Below, piece after piece: positions 25,893 through 37,141 of a DNA stretch of 64,000 nucleotides. The DNA is taken from contig JAHFSY010000007.1 in NCBI GenBank assembly GCA_023269615.1, positions 1 through 64,000 on the forward strand. The letters run 5' to 3'. Each line of letters begins with the position of its first letter. The first letter of the stretch is position 1. A model generated the notes under the pieces. The model was not told the DNA's origin. It was given only the letters and a program-made list of their open reading frames with translations, and did no database searches. The position numbers and the translations under genes are program-made. This DNA comes from Verrucomicrobiota bacterium (GTDB taxonomy: Bacteria; Verrucomicrobiota; Verrucomicrobiia; JABWAM01).

Positions 25893-26954
25893 TCATTTCA
25901 GCGAAGGCGGCAATTGTTTCACCAGTTCCTTCACCCGCTGCGCAGCGTCGCGGTGGCAGATGAATGTGGCGTCGTCGGTCTGGACGATCACCAGATCGCG
26001 CACGCCGAGCGCCGCGACCATTTGCTTTCCGCCAAACACCAGGCATCCCTTCGCGTCATGCAGCAGCACGTTTCCGCGCGACGCGTTGGCGTTGCGGTCC
26101 AGCGGCATGTGCGCGGCCATGGCGCTCCACGAGCCCACGTCATCCCAGTCAAACATCGCCTCCGCCACTCCGATATTTCGTGCCTTCTCCATCACCGCGT
26201 AATCAATCGAAATTTTTGGAAGCTTCAAAAATCCCGAGGCAAGATAGGCGCGGCGATTCTGCCCCAGCGCCGCCCACCCCGCCGCATGGGCCGGTGAATA
26301 TTTTTCCAGCGCTTCGCGGATCGCGCCCGCCGACCAGACAAACATCCCGGCATTCCAGTAGAAGCGCCCGGACTTCACCAGGCGCATGGCTTTTTGAAGC
26401 TTTGGTTTTTCAACAAATCGGCGGACATGAAACATGCGCGCCGCGCCAGACATCCGTGCCCCGCGTTCGATATATCCATACGCCGTGCTCGGATGCGTGG
26501 GACGGGTTCCGATCGTCAGCAGCAACTTCTCTTTCGCGGCGGCCTTGAAACACGCGCCCAGCACGCGACGGTAACCCGACACGTCCTTGATCAGGCTGTC
26601 CGATGGTAGCAATGCCATCACGGCATCGGGATCACGCGCGGCCACCGTGGCGCACCCGAGCATCACCGCGCCCCCGGAATCGCGGCCCACCGGCTCGACG
26701 ATGAAATTCTTTTTTGGAAACGACGGCATGAGCCGCTTCATCGCGCGGGCCTGGGCGGCGTTCGTGACGATCCAGACGCGTTGACGCGGAACCAGGGGAG
26801 CCAGCCGTTCCACCGTCATCTCGATCATGGTTTTCTTTCCAAAGAGCGGCAGCAATTGCTTGGGGCGCTTCTCCCGGCTCCAAGGCCAGAACCGCTCGCC
26901 CTTGCCCCCCGCCATGATGAGCGCATGAAAATGGGATGATGCGGATGACGTCAT
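25893..26954 (-). CDS. manC: Mannose-1-phosphate guanylyltransferase
   Basis: The 353-residue protein starts with the GMP signature LIMAGGKGERFWPWSREKRPKQ-like motif (residues 13 onward) and has VEPVGRDSGGAV, LLPSDSLI, FVEKP and FDWDDVGSW, the last typical of mannose-1-phosphate guanylyltransferases. It makes GDP-mannose for polysaccharide or lipid glycosylation. It is the short GMP form without a phosphomannose-isomerase domain. An R2 element separates it from the downstream NTP-transferase operon. Confidence 0.9.
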   Translation of the reverse strand: MTSSASSHFHALIMAGGKGERFWPWSREKRPKQLLPLFGKKTMIEMTVERLAPLVPRQRVWIVTNAAQARAMKRLMPSFPKKNFIVEPVGRDSGGAVMLGCATVAARDPDAVMALLPSDSLIKDVSGYRRVLGACFKAAAKEKLLLTIGTRPTHPSTAYGYIERGARMSGAARMFHVRRFVEKPKLQKAMRLVKSGRFYWNAGMFVWSAGAIREALEKYSPAHAAGWAALGQNRRAYLASGFLKLPKISIDYAVMEKARNIGVAEAMFDWDDVGSWSAMAAHMPLDRNANASRGNVLLHDAKGCLVFGGKQMVAALGVRDLVIVQTDDATFICHRDAAQRVKELVKQLPPSLK

Positions 26955-27018
26955 GCAACAAGGAAACTACCAGAGTCGTCGCCGTGGATCAATGACAGGC
27001 GCGTGCGGGCAATACGGA

Positions 27019-28236
27019 TCACGCGCATGAGAGCTTGATCAATGCGATTTCGGGCGGACAGGCGAGGCGAAGTGGGAGAAGGGACATGCCTACGCCGCGC
27101 GAGATGAAAACCGGGCAGGACGGGCCCTGGACGAGGCCTTGTGCGTATTTCTGTCCGTACCTCGACGGCACCACAGGCGAACCGAGGACAGGCACACGGA
27201 TCTGGCCCCCATGCGTATGTCCCGAAATCATCAGCTCCACCCGATACGGGGGCAGTGCCAGGCGTGCGTCCTCTGCGACATCGGGATTGTGCGAGAGGAG
27301 GAATCTCGGCATCGAGGGCGGCACCCCGTGCAGGGCGCTCTCAAAATTCACGCGGTCCGTCCAGAGATCACCCACACCCGCCAGGCATAATCCCTCCGTT
27401 GCCTCGGAAACCAGATGACGATCCGGTGTGAGAAACATCCTTGAGTTGTCCACGAGCGGGATGCCCGCACGCTGGAATTCCCGTTGCATGAGCGGACCGC
27501 CCTCCCACCAGTCGTGATTCCCCAAGGTGCCCATCATGCCGATTTGCGGACGCAATCCCTTCAACAATTCAATCACGGGAACGATGTAGCGCGGGGACTG
27601 ATGAACATAATCCCCGGTCAGGAGAATGAGATCCGGGTTCAATGCGTTCGTCTGCTCCACGACGCCTTCCACAAAGCCGGTTGAGCTCCACGGGCCGAGA
27701 TGGATGTCGGTGAGCTGGACGATGGTCAGTCCGTCCAAAGACGGATGAAGCCCGCGGACTGCAAAAACCCGTCGTGAGACGCCAACGAGTTGCGGCTCCA
27801 CGAGGAAGGACCAGCCGAAGGAGCCTATCGCGCCTGCGGCCATCACCATGCCGCCCGTTTTCAGAAATCGCCGCCGCGATGGATTGGAAACTACTTCCGG
27901 GGCAGGGGTGTGTCCGCTCTTTTGCTTTCTTAAAAATTCCCTGATACGTCGGCGCTCGTTCCAGAAGATGGACAAAGCCAGATAGAAGAGCGCGTTGAAC
28001 GAGAGCGTGAGAAACCATGTGCGGGTTGAAACGTGTCCGGGGCGTGTGAGCCCGCCTCCGAGCAGGTAGACCACCGCGCGTCCGGGAAGTTCGAGGAGAT
28101 GGTCCAGGCGTGTGGGCCAGAGGAGGACGGGTTGCATGGACCCCTGCGCATGCAACGGTATTACGACCAAGGAGATGAACGCGATGGTCACGCAGATGAT
28201 CGCGCCAGGGAGGAGGGAGCGAACGATCCGGTTCAT
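27019..28236 (-). CDS. Membrane-anchored metallophosphoesterase (YkuE/YaeI-like)
   Basis: The 405-residue protein has N-terminal membrane segments (about 8-28 and 80-95). A Tat-like SRRRFLKTGG follows before a third hydrophobic stretch near 130. The C-terminal calcineurin-like metallophosphoesterase domain has QLTDIHLGPW, LTGDYVHQ, GNHDWWEGG and SGHTHGGQ, which supply the two-metal site. YkuE-like enzymes hydrolyse lipid-linked pyrophosphates such as UDP-diacylglucosamine; the substrate here is inferred. It lies 21 bp upstream of nothing else on this strand and just downstream of trpA. Confidence 0.8.
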   Translation of the reverse strand: MNRIVRSLLPGAIICVTIAFISLVVIPLHAQGSMQPVLLWPTRLDHLLELPGRAVVYLLGGGLTRPGHVSTRTWFLTLSFNALFYLALSIFWNERRRIREFLRKQKSGHTPAPEVVSNPSRRRFLKTGGMVMAAGAIGSFGWSFLVEPQLVGVSRRVFAVRGLHPSLDGLTIVQLTDIHLGPWSSTGFVEGVVEQTNALNPDLILLTGDYVHQSPRYIVPVIELLKGLRPQIGMMGTLGNHDWWEGGPLMQREFQRAGIPLVDNSRMFLTPDRHLVSEATEGLCLAGVGDLWTDRVNFESALHGVPPSMPRFLLSHNPDVAEDARLALPPYRVELMISGHTHGGQIRVPVLGSPVVPSRYGQKYAQGLVQGPSCPVFISRGVGMSLLPLRLACPPEIALIKLSCA

Positions 28237-28257
28237 GGAGCGAATCTTCCCGGGATT

Positions 28258-29070
28258 TCAGGAGTGCAATGGCCGGACCAGGGAACGGACGAATCGGGCA
28301 ATCGATGGCACCATGGATGATTTCCTGCCCAGTTCACCGATGCGATGAACGATTGCGCTGCCCACGACGCAGCCATCGGCTTCCCTCGCGGCAGCGCGGA
28401 CCTGCCGCGCGGTTGAAATTCCAAATCCCACCACCACGGGCGTTTTTGTGTGCCGCCGAATCTCGTGAATGCGCGAGGTGATTCCGCCCGCCATATTTTT
28501 TTGCATTCCCGTCACGCCCTCGCGCGAAACATAGTAGATGAACCCCTTTGACCTCCGCGCAATTTCTCGAATGCGTGACGAATGCGTGGTGGGAGCGACC
28601 AGGTGAATGACACGCATCCCGGCTTTTTCCATCCCACCCGCAAAGGAACCCTCTTCTTCAGGCGGAAGGTCAAGATTCAGGACGCCATCCACCCCGGCCT
28701 TGGCGGCATCGCGAACAAATTTCTCCACGCCGTGCCGATGGATCGGGTTGAAATAGGTGAAAAGCACGAGCGGGATCTTCAGACCCTTGCTCCTCAGCCG
28801 TGCCACGAGACGAAGCACTCCTTTTAGTGTTGTTCCCGATTTCAATGCGCGATCCGCGGCGAGCTGGTTCACCACGCCATCGGCCAGCGGATCGGAAAAC
28901 GGGACGCCCAATTCGAGAACGTCCACTCCGGCGCGCTCCATCGCAAGCACCAATTTTGCCGTGTGATGCAGCGTGGGATCGCCCGCGGCGATGTACGCCA
29001 CAAACGCCTTGCGGCGCTCGGTACGCAACGCGGCAAATCGGGCGTCAATGCGGTTGGGAAAAGCAGCCAT
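28258..29070 (-). CDS. trpA: Tryptophan synthase alpha chain
   Basis: The 270-residue protein has the TrpA core: AYIAAGDPT, VLELGVPFSDPLADG (catalytic Glu53 and Asp60), the barrel strand NLDLPPEE, and the C-terminal phosphate loop VVGFGIST followed by GCVVGSAIV. It cleaves indole-3-glycerol phosphate to indole and G3P for the beta chain. I chose the ATG at 29070 for the normal N-terminus; an ATG at 29106 is possible. It is separate from any other trp gene in this window, so the pathway is scattered. Confidence 0.95.
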   Translation of the reverse strand: MAAFPNRIDARFAALRTERRKAFVAYIAAGDPTLHHTAKLVLAMERAGVDVLELGVPFSDPLADGVVNQLAADRALKSGTTLKGVLRLVARLRSKGLKIPLVLFTYFNPIHRHGVEKFVRDAAKAGVDGVLNLDLPPEEEGSFAGGMEKAGMRVIHLVAPTTHSSRIREIARRSKGFIYYVSREGVTGMQKNMAGGITSRIHEIRRHTKTPVVVGFGISTARQVRAAAREADGCVVGSAIVHRIGELGRKSSMVPSIARFVRSLVRPLHS

Positions 29071-29136
29071 GCGGAACAGGCTGTTGAAAAAAGACTGCAT
29101 TTGCAACCGCGGATGTGAACCGGATCGTGATCCGAA

Positions 29137-29637
29137 TCATGCATGTTCGACGCGTTCCAACCGTTCCGACAATCCCCGGATATCCTCTTTGAGTTCAAGC
29201 TTGGACGCCTCGATGTCTCCACGGAGTTCTGTCTTGGCCGCCTCGATGTCTCCACGAAGTTCCGTCTTGGCCGCCTCGATGTCTCCACGGAGTTCTGTCT
29301 TGGCCGTCTCAATGTCTCCGCGAAGCTCCGTTTTGGTCTCGTCAATTTTATCAAGCAGCTCATCTCGCACACCTGCGATCATGCCGACCAACTCCGTTCG
29401 AAATTGAACAGCCGCCCCCGCAACCTTTTCGATCGCCACTGAATTTTGTTCAATCGCCACCGAATTTTTCTCGATCATGGAGAGCAGGATACCGTGGCCC
29501 TCGGCGACGATTCTCAACTGCTTGCTCATGTCCTCCATCAACACATTATTTTGCGCAATCGCAAACTCACTCCGCTCCCGACGGGTCGGCGCCTTGACGG
29601 GTGGGGGACGGTCGCGTTTGGCAGGTTTCGATGACAT
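29137..29637 (-). CDS. Coiled-coil protein with 11-residue (33-bp) tandem repeats
   Basis: This 166-residue, highly charged protein has a basic N-terminus and a long helical stretch. Residues about 95-150 consist of five 11-residue repeats of the type AKTELRGDIEA, encoded by 33-bp DNA repeats at about 29200-29340. The 11-residue period predicts a right-handed hendecad coiled coil. Two MIEKNSVAI/EQNSVAIE repeats precede it. There is no signal peptide or membrane segment. The function is unknown; similar coiled coils act as trimeric scaffolds. The ATG at 29637 follows an in-frame GTG directly. Confidence 0.65.
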   Translation of the reverse strand: MSSKPAKRDRPPPVKAPTRRERSEFAIAQNNVLMEDMSKQLRIVAEGHGILLSMIEKNSVAIEQNSVAIEKVAGAAVQFRTELVGMIAGVRDELLDKIDETKTELRGDIETAKTELRGDIEAAKTELRGDIEAAKTELRGDIEASKLELKEDIRGLSERLERVEHA

Positions 29638-29769
29638 CACCCCGGTCCATGAAGCTCTGTTCCTGGAAAATCAACCCCAAAGATCGTACATGATATATTC
29701 TTTGTTCACAATCGCATCGGATGATCAGCCAACAGGTTTTGAGTCCTTCATCCCGCTGCTCATAACAAT

Positions 29770-30606
29770 TCAGGACGCCGCCTTGAACGCAACCAGCTGG
29801 ATGCGCTGCCACCACCAGACGATCTTGCCGTTCTCCTCCTTGATTTGAAAAAGACGTCGGGCGGATTCGGGGGCGTGCTCGATCAGCTTGCGAACCAAGA
29901 CGCGATTTTTTTTGGGCGTGGCGGCGGTCTCGAAATACCATTCGAGGTCGGGTTGCTTGAGCTGGGCAAGCGACCAGTATTTCACTTTCAAGCCCGACTG
30001 TTTGCAGAGCGCGCTCCATCGGCATGGCGTGAGGAGGCGGTTGTGGCTTGGATCGCGCAGCTTCTCCACCCGGTGCGTCCATTCCTCCGCCTCGGGCTGG
30101 TCATCCTCCACCGTGCCGTCAATCAGGATGAATGCGCCGCCGTGGCGCAGCACGCGCACGACTTCCCGCACGAACGTTTCAGGTGAGCTGAAATGGTGTG
30201 CCGCGACGCGACAGGTGACGAGGTGAAATGAACAGTCGCGGTAGGGCAATTCCTCTGCAGAATGGAGCTTCGTCTCAACGGCCAGGCCGCGCGCCTCCGC
30301 CATCTTGCGCGTCATCTCCAGCATCATGGGCGAGATGTCCGATGCCGTGACCTGCATGCCGAGGCTGGCGAGGTGAAGCCCCGTGTGACCCGACCCGGTG
30401 GCAATATCGAGCGCCAGCTGCCCGCGCCGCACGGCCACATGCTTCAGGGCATCGAGCAGATCATCCAGCTTCTCCAACACATGGCCCTTGCCGTAATTTT
30501 GACTTTGCCGATTGAATTGCTCCCGCGCTTTTTGCTGGATGAAATCGAGTTTCTTCATTTGAGAACGTTTTGACAACCGATCACGCGGAAGGGTCGCTGC
30601 ATTCAT
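29770..30606 (-). CDS. Class I SAM-dependent methyltransferase (UbiE-like)
   Basis: The 278-residue protein has the class I methyltransferase motifs: ALDIATGSGHTGLHLA (motif I), VTASDISPMML (motif II) and RVLRHGGAFILIDG (motif IV-V). It is nearest to the UbiE/menaquinone-type small-molecule methyltransferases, but the substrate cannot be fixed. The ATG at 30606 overlaps the stop of the upstream methyltransferase gene (ATGA), which favours coupled translation; an ATG at 30558 (MKKLDFI) would give a tighter N-terminus. Confidence 0.75.
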   Translation of the reverse strand: MNAATLPRDRLSKRSQMKKLDFIQQKAREQFNRQSQNYGKGHVLEKLDDLLDALKHVAVRRGQLALDIATGSGHTGLHLASLGMQVTASDISPMMLEMTRKMAEARGLAVETKLHSAEELPYRDCSFHLVTCRVAAHHFSSPETFVREVVRVLRHGGAFILIDGTVEDDQPEAEEWTHRVEKLRDPSHNRLLTPCRWSALCKQSGLKVKYWSLAQLKQPDLEWYFETAATPKKNRVLVRKLIEHAPESARRLFQIKEENGKIVWWWQRIQLVAFKAAS

Positions 30607-31580
30607 CTCTTCGCTTTCGCATACATCTCAAACGTCCCGCTGCAGCGGGAGGGCGACTCCATGAGGGCGAGCAGCACGGAGGGGGGCGTGAGAATTCCGG
30701 CGAGGCCCATCATCATCCACTGGTGGACGCTGAGTCGGCGATCGGTGAGCGCCTTGCTCTTGAGCAGTTCAAAAAAGGAATCCTTCCTCAGCCCCATCAT
30801 GTTCATGAAGCTTTGCACGTAGCCGAAGGGACCGAATTCAAGGGGGTTGCCCACAAAGAGAAAGGGATTGAAGCCGTGGCGGTTCAGCAGGGCGGAGAGA
30901 TTGTCGGGCGTGAAAAGATGGACGTGGTGCGGCGGATCCATGTGGAACCATTGGCTTCCAAAAAGACGGGCCTGCCAGGAGCCTGCGTTGGGGACGGAGA
31001 CCGTGAGCAGACCGCCGGGTTTCAACATGCGAAATGCTTTCTGGAGCGTTTCTGCGGGACGCGTCACGTGCTCCAGCACCTGCCAGATCGTCACCACGTC
31101 GTAGGAGCCTTCCGCCACGACAATGTCGAGCAAGTCCCCGCGCCCAAGTTTCGTGGAGGTCAGCTTCTGGGCGCGCGCCAGCGCGGCGGGGCCGACTTCA
31201 TTGGCATCCACACTCCATCCGCGCTTCAGCATTGCCTCCATGAAAAGGCCGTCGCCGCAACCGACATCGAAGAGCCGTCCCGGCTGGCCGGGACACAGGG
31301 AGGAAATGCGCGCGGCCTTTTTTTGGGCATGGCGCTGGCGCACGCTCTGGATGCGGTCCGCAAATTTGCTGGGCCCCTCGCCGTAATAAGCCTCCTCGTA
31401 CACTTCACCGGCTCCCGCGGTGTCCACTCCGCGATCCAGTTCGACGAGCCCGCACGAGGCGCAACTCACGTAGCGGAAGGATTGGCCCTGAAAATTGCGC
31501 GCTACGAACGGATGCCGCCATGCGTCGCCCCCGCAGGAAATGCAGGGGTTGCGCGCGGCGGATGGGTCCGGAGTGGTCAT
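30603..31580 (-). CDS. SAM methyltransferase with N-terminal zinc ribbon
   Basis: The 325-residue protein has an N-terminal CxxC...CxxC zinc ribbon (CISCGG near residue 12, CASCGL near 41) and a class I methyltransferase domain with FDVGCGDGLFMEAM and WQVLEHVTRPAETL. The zinc ribbon plus methyltransferase layout is typical of sugar or polysaccharide biosynthesis loci. I chose the ATG at 31580; the frame extends upstream without coding character. It is coupled to the UbiE-like gene downstream. Confidence 0.75.
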   Translation of the reverse strand: MTTPDPSAARNPCISCGGDAWRHPFVARNFQGQSFRYVSCASCGLVELDRGVDTAGAGEVYEEAYYGEGPSKFADRIQSVRQRHAQKKAARISSLCPGQPGRLFDVGCGDGLFMEAMLKRGWSVDANEVGPAALARAQKLTSTKLGRGDLLDIVVAEGSYDVVTIWQVLEHVTRPAETLQKAFRMLKPGGLLTVSVPNAGSWQARLFGSQWFHMDPPHHVHLFTPDNLSALLNRHGFNPFLFVGNPLEFGPFGYVQSFMNMMGLRKDSFFELLKSKALTDRRLSVHQWMMMGLAGILTPPSVLLALMESPSRCSGTFEMYAKAKR

Positions 31581-31649
31581 GGCCTTGAATGCAGGGCAAG
31601 TGGCCCCGCTTGCCCTGCAGAGATGCATGTTGTAAAAGAATCCTCTCCC

Positions 31650-32186
31650 ATGTCCACCATCCAACCAAACTCCCTGCCAAGGCTCAAGCGCCACATGAGG
31701 GTGGAAGCCGGCTCATGGGAAGACGTGGCCTGGCCGGAGGGCGTCGCCCTTTTCCCTCTGAAAAAACACAGGGACGACCGCGGATTCTTTATGGAGGTGG
31801 TGCGGTTCGCATCGCTGAAGGATGAGAACTTCACGCCTCAACAGGTTTCGATTTCGGAATCCGGCCCGGGTGTCGTCAAGGCGTTTCATTTTCACCGCAG
31901 ACAATCCGACCTCTTCTGTCCGCTGCACGGAAAATTCCGCATCGTGCTGCTGGACGCCCGTGAAGGTGCCACGCATGGCCATGGGTACTCGATTTTCACT
32001 GACGCGGAGAAGCCGTTTCTGCTCCACATCCCGCCCGGCGTGGCGCATGGGTATGAAGTTCTCGACGGGAGCCCGGGCCTGATGCTTTACGTCATGAACC
32101 GTGAATACGATCCCTCCGACGAGTGCCGCGCGGAGTGGGATGATCCGGCGATTGCGTTTCCATGGAAATCAGATCACGCGAAGTGA
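31650..32186 (+). CDS. dTDP-4-dehydrorhamnose 3,5-epimerase-like protein
   Basis: The 178-residue protein is a cupin-fold RmlC relative: HRDDRGFFMEVVR at the start of the fold, VVKAFHFHRRQSDLF (where RmlC has its catalytic His), HGKFRIVLLDAR and IPPGVAHGYEVL. RmlC epimerises dTDP-4-keto sugars; here the exact NDP-sugar is uncertain. The ATG at 31650 or the in-frame ATG at 31623 could be used. It is on the opposite strand to its neighbours, and its 3' end overlaps the end of the C-methyltransferase gene by 18 bp. Confidence 0.75.
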   Translation: MSTIQPNSLPRLKRHMRVEAGSWEDVAWPEGVALFPLKKHRDDRGFFMEVVRFASLKDENFTPQQVSISESGPGVVKAFHFHRRQSDLFCPLHGKFRIVLLDAREGATHGHGYSIFTDAEKPFLLHIPPGVAHGYEVLDGSPGLMLYVMNREYDPSDECRAEWDDPAIAFPWKSDHAK

Positions 32187-33422
32187 CGGGATGGGGACGA
32201 TGTAGCGTCCGCCCCTGGCGTGGTACTCGGCTGTGTTCTTCACCATCTCGTCCACGAAATTCCAGGCGAGGAGAAGGAGGTAATTTGGCGGCGACGCGTG
32301 CAGCTGGCTGCGGTTCACGATTGGAAGATGGTTGCCCGGATAAAGCTTTCCCTGTTTCGCGGGCGTGTCATCCACCACGTAATCCAGCATGTCCTTCCCG
32401 ATGCCGCAGTAATTGAGGAGTATGTTGCCCTTGGCGGACGCCCCGTAGGCGGCGAGTTTTTTCCCCCGCGCCTTGAGCGCGTGCACGAACGCGGTCAGCT
32501 CCTCCTTCAACATCGCGACGTGCGATGCAAACCGCAAATAGGTGGCCTCCTCGTGCAAGCCGAGCTCTTCTTCCCAGCTCAGCAGCCGTTGCACGCCGTC
32601 GGATGGAGCAGGGGCACCCGATGCGGGGCGTGCCGTGACGCGGATCGAGCCGCCGTGAATCTCGAATTCCTGCGCGTTTGCGAGGGCAAGGCCGTTTGCC
32701 TCGAGCGCCTGCTTGAGCGGGCGCAGGAGAAAGTAGGAGAGATGTTCGTGGTATGCCGTATCGAACTCGGCGCGGTTCATGAAGTTCACCATGTAGGGAA
32801 CCTCGAAAACCAGCGCGCCATCGGGGCGGAGCAGCGACGCCACCGCGCGGATGAAACCGTGAAGGTCATCCACATGCGCGAGCACGTTCGTGGCCACAAC
32901 GAGGCGCGCAGGGCCATGCTCCCTGAGGATGCGGTCGGCTGCCGCCTGCGACCAGAATTCGTTGAGCGTCGGAACAGCCGCGTCGTTGGCCAGTTCCGCG
33001 AGATTCACGGCGGGCTCCACGCCAAGCACCTTGCATCCGAGCTTCTGGAATTTTGAGACGAGGCAACCGTCGTTGCTCGCAATCTCAACGACGAAATCCT
33101 GTGCGGTGAGGCCGAACTCACGCCACTGGCTCGCGGCCATTTCCTCGCAATGCTGCTGGAAGGTTTTTGATACCGACGAGTGATAATCGTACTCGCTGTA
33201 AAGAACCTTCGGGTCCACGACCACGCTGAGCTGCGAGAGGGAACAGGCGCGGCAGAAAAGAATCTCGAGCGGGAAACGCGGCTCGTCCCTGCCGTCGTCG
33301 CTGGAGTTCAAATAACGGTTCACCAACGGCATCAGTCCCAGGTCGAGGAAACGCACAAGGTCCCTCCCGCCGCAAACGCGGCAGGTGGTGCGGCGGTGGC
33401 AGATGTCGTTGGTGGTGCTCAT
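32169..33422 (-). CDS. NDP-sugar C-methyltransferase-like protein
   Basis: The 417-residue protein has the three-part layout of deoxysugar C-methyltransferases (TylC3/NovU type). An N-terminal zinc-binding domain has CRVCGGRDLVRFLDLG and a second Cys pair. A class I SAM domain has VVEIASNDGCLV, and the C-terminal domain has AAYGASAKGNILLNYCGI. Such enzymes add a methyl group to an NDP-4-keto-sugar. The ATG at 33422 overlaps the stop of the RmlD-like gene (ATGA), consistent with one sugar-modification operon. Confidence 0.85.
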   Translation of the reverse strand: MSTTNDICHRRTTCRVCGGRDLVRFLDLGLMPLVNRYLNSSDDGRDEPRFPLEILFCRACSLSQLSVVVDPKVLYSEYDYHSSVSKTFQQHCEEMAASQWREFGLTAQDFVVEIASNDGCLVSKFQKLGCKVLGVEPAVNLAELANDAAVPTLNEFWSQAAADRILREHGPARLVVATNVLAHVDDLHGFIRAVASLLRPDGALVFEVPYMVNFMNRAEFDTAYHEHLSYFLLRPLKQALEANGLALANAQEFEIHGGSIRVTARPASGAPAPSDGVQRLLSWEEELGLHEEATYLRFASHVAMLKEELTAFVHALKARGKKLAAYGASAKGNILLNYCGIGKDMLDYVVDDTPAKQGKLYPGNHLPIVNRSQLHASPPNYLLLLAWNFVDEMVKNTAEYHARGGRYIVPIPSLRVI

Positions 33423-34282
33423 GTCGCGCGTCGCAGGATATAGGAGGTCAGGGCGGCTTTCCACGAGGACATTTTCACCCCATGGGCCGCGAGCTTGTCC
33501 GTGCAGAGAACACTCATGGGCGGGCGCAGGGCGATGCGCGGTGAGTCGGGGAGCTCCAGGGGTTCGACATTTCCCGCGACGGCGGCAAGGCGCAGGATTT
33601 CCCGTGAAAATTCCAGCCATGTGCACGAGCCGGTGTTGGTGGCATGAAAAGTTCCCACCGCCTCCTTCTCCAGCAACTGGCAGGCTGCGTCGGCAAGTTC
33701 CGAGGCGGCCGTGGGTGTGCAGACAAGATCGTCACGCACGCGCAACAGCTCGCCGCGCCCTGCCTTGCCGAGGATCTTTTCCACAAAGTTAAGCTTCGCC
33801 CCCGGGCTGCGCGCGTGGCCGTAAACCCCGCATGTGCGAAGGATGCAGTGACGCGGATGCAGGAGGCGGATAGCCTGCTCTCCGGAAAGCTTGGAAAGCC
33901 CATAGGAGCTCAACGGAAATGCCGGGTCCTCTTCGCGATAAGGAATTTTGGATTTTCCATCGAACACATGATCCGAACTGAAATGGACAAGCAGGATGTC
34001 CAGCTCATGGCAGACCGCGGCCAGGTGCGCGACGGCGGCGCTATTGAGGGTGAAAGCCGGCAGGGGATCGGTTTCGGCGGTCTCCACCTGGTTGTAGGCG
34101 GCGCAATTGAAGACGGCCCAAGGACGGAATTCGCCGAGCGCCGTCCGCACCGCGCTGGCGTTGGTGATTTCAAGGTCGGAATGCGACAACCCCTTCGCGC
34201 CCCAGGAGGAACGCGAGCCGCAGGCGCGCATCAATTCGGACCCGAGCTGCCCCGTGGCCCCAAGAATCAAAATCCGTTGCAT
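33419..34282 (-). CDS. dTDP-4-dehydrorhamnose reductase-like (RmlD)
   Basis: The 287-residue protein is an extended SDR of the RmlD type: ILGATGQLGSEL (NAD(P)-binding), FNCAAYNQVETAE, VHFSSDHVFDG and the catalytic YGLSKLSGE (Tyr-x-x-x-Lys). It reduces a dTDP-4-keto-6-deoxysugar. I chose the ATG at 34282 (MQRILILG). It lies 47 bp after ligA on the same strand and is coupled to the C-methyltransferase gene. Which NDP-sugar is made is unknown, as no RmlA or RmlB is next to it. Confidence 0.85.
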   Translation of the reverse strand: MQRILILGATGQLGSELMRACGSRSSWGAKGLSHSDLEITNASAVRTALGEFRPWAVFNCAAYNQVETAETDPLPAFTLNSAAVAHLAAVCHELDILLVHFSSDHVFDGKSKIPYREEDPAFPLSSYGLSKLSGEQAIRLLHPRHCILRTCGVYGHARSPGAKLNFVEKILGKAGRGELLRVRDDLVCTPTAASELADAACQLLEKEAVGTFHATNTGSCTWLEFSREILRLAAVAGNVEPLELPDSPRIALRPPMSVLCTDKLAAHGVKMSSWKAALTSYILRRAT

Positions 34283-34329
34283 GATGCGAAAGGATGGCAG
34301 GCGGACAGCCTTCACGACAATTAAAAATG

Positions 34330-36650
<2,321 letters not shown>

Positions 36651-36652
36651 CG

Positions 36653-37081
36653 TCATGTTGGTTTGCGTTCTGATGATGGGAGTGTGGTGGAATGTGGGGA
36701 ATAAAAACGATAAAGGAGCAGAATGGCAAGCAGGCTGCCGGTGGAATCCGCGACCCAATCGTACACGTCGCAAGAGCGGTGTGGCACGAAGAGTTGGTGC
36801 CATTCATCGGTTGCCCCGTATGCGGAGGCGAGCGCGAAAGCGAGGATGGCGGCATAGGGAAAGCGAATGGAAGTTCCGCGAGCCACGGCATGCAGACAGA
36901 ACCAGCCAAGGAAGGCGTACAAGATGCCGTGGACAATCTTGTCAGGATTCCGCGCGATGAAATCTGGAAGAATCCCGGGCCAGAATAGAAAGCGCGGAAA
37001 CTCGTTGCCCGGAATGCTGGAAAGCCAGAAAATGAAGCCGGCTTGGAAAATAACAGGAATCCAGAATCGAAATTTCCGCAT
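36653..37081 (-). CDS. VanZ-like membrane protein
   Basis: A 142-residue integral membrane protein with about four hydrophobic segments. It carries the VanZ-family signature: KIVHGILYAFLGW (His in the second helix region), SAYGATDEWHQLFVPHR and DWVADSTGS. VanZ-like proteins are widespread and lack a defined biochemical role. It precedes ligA on the same strand but an R2 repeat block separates them. Confidence 0.85.
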   Translation of the reverse strand: MRKFRFWIPVIFQAGFIFWLSSIPGNEFPRFLFWPGILPDFIARNPDKIVHGILYAFLGWFCLHAVARGTSIRFPYAAILAFALASAYGATDEWHQLFVPHRSCDVYDWVADSTGSLLAILLLYRFYSPHSTTLPSSERKPT

Positions 37082-37116
37082 CCTCGAATGTTAACGTGCC
37101 GCGTGTGTTGCTGTAA

Positions 37117-37131
37117 GTCTTATTTTAAGAC
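37117..37131. repeat. Small hairpin between VanZ-like and ATPase genes
   Basis: GTCTTA and TAAGAC are separated by TTT, giving a 15-bp hairpin just past the end of the DUF4143 ATPase gene. It lies where a terminator for that gene would be, but there is no clear T run. Confidence 0.35.
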
Positions 37132-37141
37132 AGGAAAATTC

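Noticed and set aside
29200..29340. CRISPR-like array of 33-bp repeats
   Set aside because: Units are contiguous without spacers and read in frame as a coiled coil.
30570..31622. N-terminal part of a 538-codon frame ending in the RmlC-like gene
   Set aside because: It is antisense to the zinc-ribbon methyltransferase; only the last 178 codons have RmlC features.
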